Of a stretch of 5,073 nt of DNA, positions 1-5,073 are shown in pieces (the stretch's first letter is position 1; each line of letters opens with the position of its first letter). Both the position numbers and the translations under genes were made by a program. Where the stretch lies: positions 1 to 5,073 of the forward strand of contig JASHTR010000040.1 in NCBI GenBank assembly GCA_030040455.1. The letters are read 5' to 3'. Source of the DNA: Terriglobia bacterium (GTDB lineage Bacteria > Acidobacteriota > Terriglobia > UBA7540). Below the pieces are notes generated by a model. It did not search any database. It saw only the letters and a program-made list of their open reading frames with translations, and was not told the origin of the DNA.

Positions 1-511
1 GCACTCGGGGAAGCACGCCGGGTTTTGAGAGGGGAGCAGAAGGCTCGACGGTCAGCGCGTCAAGACTGACGATTAACCCGTCCAGGGAATCAAACAGGCG
101 TTGCCGTTTGTGAAGCAGCGTCCCGTTGGTTACCAGCAGAACAGACCGGAATTTAATCTCCTTCTTCGCCGCTTCCACCAACTCCTGGACGTCACCCCGC
201 AGCAGCGGCTCTCCTCCCGTAAAAAGGATAGAATCCGTTTCCCGCCGGATGACGCGCAATAGATCGAGAGTTTCAGCGGTCGAAAGCTCGTCGCTGAAAA
301 CGTCCGGCTCCTTCTGCGTGCAGTAAGTGCAATCCAGGTTACACTTGTGCGTGGTATAGAAAACCGCCGCATAAGGCGACACCACCTTCGTATGCAGAAC
401 CCTGGTCCGCCACATGTTCCGGAAATAATGCTTGAAATTCTTCCAGACAAAAGGGTATTGCCGCAGCAGACCGCGAAGAAGTTCCAGGGCGGAAGGTGAT
501 TTCCCAGCCAT
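1..511 (-). CDS. Radical SAM domain protein, N-terminal part (gene cut by left window edge)
   Basis: This reads as the first 170 residues of a radical SAM enzyme, a class that uses a 4Fe-4S cluster to cleave S-adenosylmethionine and start radical chemistry. In the translation, Cys57, Cys61 and Cys64 form the cluster-binding CxxxCxxC motif (HKCNLDCTYC). TGGEP at residues 98-102 is the SAM-binding GGE motif. VTNGT (128-132) and IVSLDA (147-152) fit later strands of the TIM-barrel core as seen in MoaA/PqqE/SPASM-type members. About 50 residues rich in basic and aromatic amino acids precede the core, so this is not a minimal family member. The ATG at 509-511 is preceded by an in-frame TAG about 20 bases upstream. 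GTG at 512-514 is an alternative start, and no strong Shine-Dalgarno is visible. The C-terminal half, which would show a SPASM or other accessory domain, lies outside the window, so the substrate cannot be named. It is divergent from the exported-protein gene at 744. Confidence 0.93.
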   Translation of the reverse strand, partial: MAGKSPSALELLRGLLRQYPFVWKNFKHYFRNMWRTRVLHTKVVSPYAAVFYTTHKCNLDCTYCTQKEPDVFSDELSTAETLDLLRVIRRETDSILFTGGEPLLRGDVQELVEAAKKEIKFRSVLLVTNGTLLHKRQRLFDSLDGLIVSLDALTVEPSAPLSKPGVLPRV

Positions 512-526
512 CACTCGATGCAGACT

Positions 527-555
527 ACGCTAACCGAGACGGGGACAAAATGCAA
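527..555 (-). promoter_or_regulatory. Possible weak promoter for the radical SAM gene
   Basis: On the minus strand, TTGCAT (complement of 550-555) is followed after 17 bases by TAGCGT (complement of 527-532). The -35 box is a fair match to consensus and the -10 is poor (3 of 6). Transcription would begin only about ten bases before the ATG at 511. That would leave an almost leaderless message, in keeping with the absence of a clear Shine-Dalgarno. Chance matches of this quality are common. Confidence 0.18.
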
Positions 556-610
556 GGGTTTCCGATGCGACGCGGCCGGGGTCAGGTCATCGTTGTGGGC
601 TGGTCCGGGG

Positions 611-634
611 GCAGCGTTATAAGGCGAACGCTGC
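611..634. repeat. Perfect 8-bp inverted repeat in the divergent intergenic region
   Basis: GCAGCGTT at 611-618 is matched exactly by its reverse complement AACGCTGC at 627-634, with an 8-base spacer. It lies roughly mid-way between the divergent start codons at 511 and 744. No run of T follows on either strand, so it is not a normal intrinsic terminator. The arms are centred 16 bases apart, about one and a half helical turns. It could be a binding site for a dimeric regulator of the divergent pair or an RNA hairpin in a 5' leader. Which of these is inference. Confidence 0.4.
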
Positions 635-688
635 GCTGCCAACTTAAGTCCCTTTGCGCCTGGCTCGTCTTCTCAGGCGGGATGACCC

Positions 689-694
689 TATAAA
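689..694 (+). promoter_or_regulatory. Possible -10 box for the exported-protein gene
   Basis: TATAAA at 689-694 matches the bacterial -10 consensus at 5 of 6 positions. It begins an AT-rich stretch (about 689-735) that stands out from its GC-rich surroundings. Its distance to the ATG at 744 would give a leader of about 45 bases. No recognisable -35 hexamer sits 16-18 bases upstream, so it would need an activator or be a chance AT-rich match. A second -10-like sequence, TAGAAT at 728-733, is too close to the start codon to be likely. Confidence 0.28.
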
Positions 695-733
695 AGTATC
701 TTCTACACCTCAGACGAAATAATAATTTAGAAT

Positions 734-739
734 AGAGAG
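734..739 (+). promoter_or_regulatory. Ribosome binding site for the 828-residue exported protein
   Basis: AGAGAG at 734-739 is a modest purine-rich Shine-Dalgarno-like sequence that ends four bases before the ATG at 744. It supports this start. An in-frame TAA at 723-725 rules out any start further upstream. Confidence 0.5.
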
Positions 740-743
740 CGGG

Positions 744-3230
744 ATGCAAAGAGAAACGTTGTACCGAATCTTTAAGACCATCACCGGATGGGCCGTGCTG
801 GCAGCCCTTGCCGCATGGCCTTGCCTTGCGGTTCTGCTGCCTTCGTGTGTCGGCACCAGCCTGCCCGTCAGCAGCATCAAGCTGCTGGTGGAACCTGCAA
901 AGGGTGGAAGCCCTCTTCCGGTCAGCGCGGTCAATATGATCCAAGCCGGCGACAAGCTGAAGTACGAGCCCTTGCACTTGCCGGCCGATATCCGAGGCTC
1001 AGCAAAGATCGCCGTAGTGCTGGTTCCCGCAACCTCAGCGAAGGATAAGCGCATCGAGGTGCTGGAAGCGCAGCCGGCGAAGGCCGAAGCCGTGTGGAAC
1101 GTTCCCATACAGGCGACTGTGGTGGGAGTGGTCTTCGGCCCCCACGGGCTGGACGTGAAGAAATTTAATTCTCTGGTGAAGAAGAACCCGGACCTTATTC
1201 CGGAGTTGGCTGATTACGCCCAAAAGACCGCTACCGTCAACGCGCTGGTTGAGGCGCTCTCCCAATACGAACAGTCCCCGCCCGGCACTGAGGATCTCAA
1301 CGCTGCCTTGACAGGGTTTTCCTCTCAATACGGAGTTGCGTTGCCTAAGCTGGATTCCACCACCCCGACCGATGAGCAGGCAACGCTGCTGTTGCACGCC
1401 GTGGTTCCGACTGTTTCCACGTATGATCCCATGTCTTCCGCGCGCTCCCAGGCGCTACAGCAATCCGCAGGTTTGGCCGCCTCCGTAGCCTCCTTATTCT
1501 ATGGCACGCCGGTGGGGCTGGCGGTCGGGGGGGCGGTCTTGTTCGAGAACCTGCGAACCATGATATTCCCGAATACGGACTTCCGCCCGGCGTTCGTAGA
1601 GCCGGAAGCTCCTGAAGGCCTGGAGTTGTGCACTCCAAAGCAGGCGGCGAAGCCGAAAATGCGGATTGCTTATCTCTGGATGCTACGCGTGCCGGATGCC
1701 GGCCCCCCCTCGGCTTCTCTGGCCCAGCACCAGGATTTGGCCCTCGGCACGAAGACGGAGGTAAAAGTGACCTGCGCGACCAACGCCCAGCTCCGCTTGC
1801 TGTCGCGCGCCCGCAACTGGCAACTGGAATCTCCGGATCATCATGCCTCAGTTCCTGTAAAAGTCACCGCTGGTTCCTCCGACGACACGCTGTCTCTCGA
1901 CCTCAGCACGTCCAAAATTCCCGCGGGCGAATATCATCTTGCGGCCTTGTGGGACTGGCAGCCTCTTGAGGTCAAGGGAAGCCTCAGCGTGCGTCCCTTC
2001 AGCGATTTTTCTGCCGTGAAACCGACCCCGGATTCTCAGGACCAATTGGTGGAAGGAAACGGCCTCGTGAACGTCAACCTTATCGGAGCGGACTTCGAAT
2101 TCGTCAAGGGGGTCACCATCGAGCCGGCGACGAAATCCAGGGCTAAACCGCAATCGCTCTCCTTCACGCTACCGAAGGGAGAAGCTCAAGGCGAGCAGCT
2201 CACGATGCAGGCGGAAGTGGACACATCGACACTCGCGCCCGGCGCCTACCTGCTGCTGCTGACGCAGGCCAACGGCAAAACCCAGGACGTTTCCCTCACC
2301 ATCCACCCGCCCAATCCGAAAATTTCGAGCCTGCCCCTGCGCGCCAATTTGGGCGAGCCGGAGCAGACAATCCTCCTGCGCGGCAGCGGCCTTGAGCGCA
2401 TTGACCGCCTGACGAGCTCCCAGGCTGATTGGACGCTCGCTCCCCTGTCTCAAGACACGCGCAATGCCACCGAGCGCAAGGCCATCGTCCGGCTCCATCC
2501 CGGCTTACACAAGGGCGATTTGCTGAGCGTCAGCATGGCGGTCGCGGGCCTCAATAAGCCCATTGAAATCGCGGATGTGCTCCAAGTCGCGGGACCACGC
2601 CCCAAAGTCATCAGCGTGAATGACTCATTCCCCGAAGAAGGCAACGTCGCTTTGCGCAAAGGAGAGATTCCGGCGGGCTCCGCCGTGAGTTTTGTCCTGC
2701 ACATGGAGAACGTTGATGCCCAGCCCTCCCTGGTCCTGGCTTGCAAGCAGAGCAGCGACACGCGGGAAGATCTGACGCTGCAACCCGGCGAAAGGGAGGG
2801 AAGCGCGCAGCTCGATTCGACGGGCGAAGACATGCTCTTTCTTTCGCTCGATCCCGGCACGGTGGGGCAGTCCGGGTGTGCTCTCACCGCAACGGTGAGC
2901 ACTGAGGACGCCGGCGCTTCCGCTCCCTACTCCCTCGGCCAGGTCATCCGTCTTCCGCAGATTGATAAGTTTTCGCTTTCCAACGAGAAGGTGAGCCGGA
3001 GCCTCTTTGCCGGCACGCTGACGGGAAAAAACCTTCAGATGATCGCTGAGGCCGGCTGGAACTCGAAAACCGGATACCCCGTCGAAGGCATTCCCACGCC
3101 GCTTCCTGAAAATTCTGGTGAACAGACGCTTTCGATTGAGCTGCCCTGGCCGCCTCCGGCCCCTAACGCCCCGGTCTACGTTTGGCTGCGCGGTGAAGAC
3201 CAAGGCCGCAAAACGAGCGCAAGATATTAA
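744..3230 (+). CDS. Exported multi-domain protein with Ig-like repeats, function unknown
   Basis: I do not recognise a named family for this 828-residue protein. Residues 1-35 look like a signal sequence: basic residues at 3, 8 and 11, then a long hydrophobic stretch at about 14-32. LLPSC ends in Cys35, so a lipoprotein is possible, but Pro at -2 is atypical for a lipobox. Residues 36-130 look beta-rich, 135-240 mainly helical, and 240-267 is a hydrophobic Ala/Gly-rich stretch. From about 330 to the end the pattern is alternating strands and turns, like successive Ig-like or IPT/TIG-like sandwiches. Two matching unit ends support this: SKIPAGEYHLAAL near 390-402 and STLAPGAYLLLLT near 495-507. 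Cys296/Cys344 and Cys667/Cys712 could form disulfides outside the cytoplasm. The C-terminus ends in GRKTSARY with no visible anchor or sorting signal. The frame stays open over its whole length with consistent codon use, so the gene looks intact. It stops at TAA 3228-3230. A surface or periplasmic binding or scaffold role is inference only. Confidence 0.88.
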   Translation: MQRETLYRIFKTITGWAVLAALAAWPCLAVLLPSCVGTSLPVSSIKLLVEPAKGGSPLPVSAVNMIQAGDKLKYEPLHLPADIRGSAKIAVVLVPATSAKDKRIEVLEAQPAKAEAVWNVPIQATVVGVVFGPHGLDVKKFNSLVKKNPDLIPELADYAQKTATVNALVEALSQYEQSPPGTEDLNAALTGFSSQYGVALPKLDSTTPTDEQATLLLHAVVPTVSTYDPMSSARSQALQQSAGLAASVASLFYGTPVGLAVGGAVLFENLRTMIFPNTDFRPAFVEPEAPEGLELCTPKQAAKPKMRIAYLWMLRVPDAGPPSASLAQHQDLALGTKTEVKVTCATNAQLRLLSRARNWQLESPDHHASVPVKVTAGSSDDTLSLDLSTSKIPAGEYHLAALWDWQPLEVKGSLSVRPFSDFSAVKPTPDSQDQLVEGNGLVNVNLIGADFEFVKGVTIEPATKSRAKPQSLSFTLPKGEAQGEQLTMQAEVDTSTLAPGAYLLLLTQANGKTQDVSLTIHPPNPKISSLPLRANLGEPEQTILLRGSGLERIDRLTSSQADWTLAPLSQDTRNATERKAIVRLHPGLHKGDLLSVSMAVAGLNKPIEIADVLQVAGPRPKVISVNDSFPEEGNVALRKGEIPAGSAVSFVLHMENVDAQPSLVLACKQSSDTREDLTLQPGEREGSAQLDSTGEDMLFLSLDPGTVGQSGCALTATVSTEDAGASAPYSLGQVIRLPQIDKFSLSNEKVSRSLFAGTLTGKNLQMIAEAGWNSKTGYPVEGIPTPLPENSGEQTLSIELPWPPPAPNAPVYVWLRGEDQGRKTSARY

Positions 3231-3261
3231 CAGCCGTTCAGGTTGCATTGACACCCGCGAA

Positions 3262-3313
3262 GCATGAAAACCACGTCATGCCCGGGCAAGCGGGAATCCG
3301 GCTATTTTCATGC
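3262..3313 (+). repeat. Inverted repeat with two alternative 3' arms
   Basis: GCATGAAAA at 3262-3270 is exactly complementary to TTTTCATGC at 3305-3313, giving a 9-bp stem with a 34-base loop. The first six bases of the same 5' arm (GCATGA, 3262-3267) are also exactly complementary to TCATGC at 3276-3281, giving a 6-bp hairpin with an 8-base loop. The two pairings exclude each other. TCATGCC occurs twice as a direct repeat (3276-3282 and 3308-3314). Between the 3' arms lies the 10-base palindrome TGCCCGGGCA (3279-3288). It is 31 bases past the stop of the exported-protein gene and about 120 bases before the GGT-family start. It may end the first message or lie in the leader of the second. No U-run follows, so it is not a standard terminator. 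Confidence 0.4.
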
Positions 3314-3328
3314 CTGCGGTGAGCCGGA

Positions 3329-3385
3329 GGTTTGGGATAACACAGGTCGGAAGGTTATCGGGATTGAAAGCCCACGGCACAAACC
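3329..3385 (+). other. Possible branched RNA structure upstream of the GGT-family gene
   Basis: GGTTTG (3329-3334) can pair with CAAACC (3380-3385). Inside this stem, GATAAC (3336-3341) can pair with GTTATC (3354-3359), and GGG (3360-3362) can pair with CCC (3371-3373). Together these would make a three-way junction about 50 bases before the start codon. I cannot match it to a known riboswitch class. Each stem is short, and such pairings arise by chance in GC-rich DNA. Confidence 0.2.
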
Positions 3386-3423
3386 CGGTCCCATGGCTAG
3401 CCACTCAGCGCCTATTCAGCGAT

Positions 3424-3428
3424 AAGGA
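3424..3428 (+). promoter_or_regulatory. Ribosome binding site of the GGT-family gene
   Basis: AAGGA lies six bases before the ATG at 3435, which is good Shine-Dalgarno geometry. The in-frame TAA at 3423-3425 excludes a longer N-terminus, so this fixes the start. Confidence 0.75.
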
Positions 3429-3434
3429 ACTTTA

Positions 3435-5073
3435 ATGCGAGAGATCACTTTACTACTGGCAGCATCCATTATGGCCGCGGCTCCAATGGTTTATTCAAGG
3501 CCGTCGGGAGCTCCGGCTCCTGATCTTCAGGACCGCTCTCAAGCCCGATCCATGGTGATTTCGCGCCAGGGAATAGTTTCCACCGAGCAGCCGCTTGCTT
3601 CGCAGGCGGGAGCCATGATTCTCGCGCGCGGCGGCTCCGCTGCGGACGCCGCTATCGCGGCCAACGCCGTGATGGGCGTGATTGAACCGATGATGAATGG
3701 GATGGGCGGCGATCTTTTTGCCATTGAATGGGACGCAAAAAGCGGCAAGCTTACCGGCTTAAACGCAAGTGGCTGGTCACCGCAAAAGCTGACGGTGGAG
3801 TTGCTCCGAGCCAAGGGCTTCACCGAGATGCCTCACACCGGCATCTATTCCGTAACGGTTCCGGGCTGCGTGGAGGGTTGGTGGAAACTGCACCAGAAAT
3901 TCGGCAAGCTGCCCTGGGCCGAGCTATTCCAGCCCGCAATTTACTATGCTTCGCACGGCTTCCCAGTAGCGGAGTGGGATAGCAATTACTGGAAGAGCGC
4001 GGCGCTTGTACTGGCTCATGATGAGGAGGCTAAACGTGTCTTTCTGCCGGACGGAAAACCGCCTGAGTTGGGAAACGTCTTTAGTAACCCGGAATATGCA
4101 ATGGCCCTGAAGCGGGTTGCGCAGGAAGGCGAGAAGGCATTTTACCGAGGGGCAATTGCAAAAGCCCTTTTGCTAACTTCGGAGAAGCTCGGCGGCGTGA
4201 TGACGGCTTCAGACCTGAGCGAGTTTCAGGCAGAATGGGTGACCCCCATCTCCACCACTTACCGTGGTTGGAAGGTCTATGAGCTGCCGCCCAACGGACA
4301 GGGCATGGCGGCGCTCGAAATGCTGAACATCATGGAGCGGTTTCCGTTGCCGGGTTATGGTCCATTAAGCCCCGAGCGTTTTCATATTGAAATGGAAGCT
4401 CAGAGGCTTGCTTACGCAGACCTCTTCCGTTATCTGGGCGACCCCGGGTTTGTGAGCGTGCCGTTCCATGGGCTGATTTCCAAGCCCTACGCCGCAGAGC
4501 GCGCTAAGCTGATTGATCCCGAACGCGCGCATTGCAACGTTCAGCCCGGCACGCCGACCGGCATCAGCTCGCGGCCAGCCAGCGCCCTGCCAAGACCCGG
4601 GAATGACACGAATTATCTGACGGTGGTGGACCGCGAGGGCAACATCGTCTCCTTGATCCAAAGCCTTTCGGGAGCGTTCGGCTCGGGCATCGCGGTCCGC
4701 GGCTATGGGATCCTGCTGCAAAACCGCGGAGCCGGCTTTGTGCTTGACCCTGGGAGCCCGGACGTCCTGGCCCCTCGCAAGCGGCCGTTTCACACCATCA
4801 TCCCGGCTTTCATGCAAAAGGGCAGCCTTCACATCGGTTTCGGCATTATGGGCGGACTCAACCAGCCGCAAGCGCACGCGCAGTTCGTCTCGGACATTGT
4901 GGACTACGGGATGAACATTCAGTCGGCGCTCGAAATGCCCCGCTTCACCAAGCTGGATCATGGCGGGTGCGACTTCATCATTGAAAACCGGGTGCCTGAA
5001 GCAACGCGAGAAGCGCTTCGACGCATGGGACACGAGCTCGACGTGAAGGGCGCTTTTAATGCCTCTGTGGGTG
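3435..5073 (+). CDS. ggt: Exported gamma-glutamyltransferase-family Ntn-hydrolase (3' end cut by window edge)
   Basis: This is a member of the gamma-glutamyltranspeptidase superfamily: secreted proenzymes that cut themselves before a threonine, which becomes the N-terminal nucleophile of the small subunit. The window holds 546 codons, and about 10-50 more are expected from usual family length. Residues 1-21 look like a signal peptide (ITLLLAASIMAAAPMV core, possible cleavage after VYS), placing it in the periplasm or outside. The large subunit opens with STEQPLASQAG and GGSAADAAIA, both typical of the family. Thr392 in NDTNYLTVVD aligns with E. coli Thr391. Gly473-Gly474 fit the oxyanion-hole pair. 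From memory of the E. coli enzyme, Arg114, Asn411, Gln430 and Asp433, which hold the glutamyl group, are replaced here by Ser112, Ser412, Arg431 and Gly434. The lid loop is shortened by about ten residues. The symbol is therefore family-level only. Features such as KRPFHTIIP recall YwrD- or acylase-like branches. The exact substrate is unknown. Confidence 0.96.
   Translation, partial: MREITLLLAASIMAAAPMVYSRPSGAPAPDLQDRSQARSMVISRQGIVSTEQPLASQAGAMILARGGSAADAAIAANAVMGVIEPMMNGMGGDLFAIEWDAKSGKLTGLNASGWSPQKLTVELLRAKGFTEMPHTGIYSVTVPGCVEGWWKLHQKFGKLPWAELFQPAIYYASHGFPVAEWDSNYWKSAALVLAHDEEAKRVFLPDGKPPELGNVFSNPEYAMALKRVAQEGEKAFYRGAIAKALLLTSEKLGGVMTASDLSEFQAEWVTPISTTYRGWKVYELPPNGQGMAALEMLNIMERFPLPGYGPLSPERFHIEMEAQRLAYADLFRYLGDPGFVSVPFHGLISKPYAAERAKLIDPERAHCNVQPGTPTGISSRPASALPRPGNDTNYLTVVDREGNIVSLIQSLSGAFGSGIAVRGYGILLQNRGAGFVLDPGSPDVLAPRKRPFHTIIPAFMQKGSLHIGFGIMGGLNQPQAHAQFVSDIVDYGMNIQSALEMPRFTKLDHGGCDFIIENRVPEATREALRRMGHELDVKGAFNASVG
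4608..4610 (+). other. Codon of predicted autoprocessing and catalytic threonine (Thr392)
   Basis: ACG encodes Thr392, within PGNDTNYLTVVD. By family precedent the proenzyme would be cut just before this residue, giving a large subunit of about 370 residues after signal-peptide removal and a small subunit starting at Thr392. The following VVDREGN and FGSGI segments align well with the E. coli small subunit, so the placement is firm. Processing itself is inferred. Confidence 0.88.

Noticed and set aside
130..450. Minus-strand open frame of 106 codons
   Set aside because: It overlaps the radical SAM gene on the same strand in another frame. The radical SAM frame carries the CxxxCxxC and GGEP motifs and this one has no recognisable motif.
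496..693. Plus-strand open frame of 65 codons across the divergent intergenic region
   Set aside because: It starts at GTG inside the opposite gene, has no ribosome binding site and its product is Arg/Gly-rich with no domain pattern.
3248..3253. Perfect -35 hexamer TTGACA after the exported-protein gene
   Set aside because: No -10-like sequence occurs 15-19 bases downstream (the bases there are around CCACGT), so it is probably a chance match unless an activator is involved.
2625..3254. Minus-strand open frame of 209 codons
   Set aside because: It is antisense to the 828-residue exported protein, whose frame is continuous with a signal sequence. The antisense product is Arg-rich and featureless, as expected of a GC-rich shadow frame.
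3262..3313. Intrinsic terminator for the exported-protein gene
   Set aside because: The stem is AT-rich at its inner end, the loop is long and no T-run follows it. No better terminator was seen in 3231-3434.
3405..3421. Direct repeat TCAGCG at 3405-3410 and 3416-3421, 11 bases apart
   Set aside because: The spacing of one helical turn is suggestive of a regulator site, but a 6-base repeat with no other support is too weak to call.
4365..5033. Minus-strand open frame of 222 codons
   Set aside because: It is antisense to the small-subunit region of the GGT-family gene, which is conserved codon by codon. It is a shadow frame.

Overview
The window looks like chromosomal DNA of a GC-rich, probably Gram-negative bacterium. 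I lean towards Acidobacteriota. This rests on a remembered resemblance of the gamma-glutamyltransferase-family protein (its LNASGW and ELPPNGQG stretches) and on the two predicted exported proteins. It is not a proven assignment. I see no tRNA, rRNA, CRISPR array, insertion sequence or phage gene.

Layout from left to right. (1) Bases 1-511, minus strand: the first 170 codons of a radical SAM enzyme. It has a perfect CxxxCxxC cluster motif and a GGEP motif, and the gene runs off the left edge. (2) Bases 512-743: a divergent intergenic region of 232 bases. It holds an exact 8-bp inverted repeat (611-634) and an AT-rich patch with a possible -10 box just before the next gene. (3) Bases 744-3230, plus strand: an 828-residue exported protein of unknown function. 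It has an N-terminal signal sequence, a hydrophobic Ala/Gly-rich stretch near residues 240-267, and a C-terminal half that reads as a string of Ig-like beta-sandwich units. (4) Bases 3231-3434: an intergenic region with several inverted repeats. One 5' arm can pair with either of two 3' arms. (5) Bases 3435-5073, plus strand: a nearly complete gene for an exported Ntn-hydrolase of the gamma-glutamyltranspeptidase superfamily, cut by the right edge.

The genes do not form an obvious pathway. The first two are divergent and could share a control region. The GGT-family gene has its own good ribosome binding site and is separated from the orphan by 204 bases, so it may be expressed independently.

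The most notable points are the orphan secreted multi-domain protein and the GGT-family enzyme. The enzyme keeps the catalytic threonine and oxyanion glycines. However, it appears to have lost the lid loop and almost every residue that holds the glutamyl group in the E. coli enzyme, so its true substrate is doubtful. I found no convincing evidence of a wholly new system.
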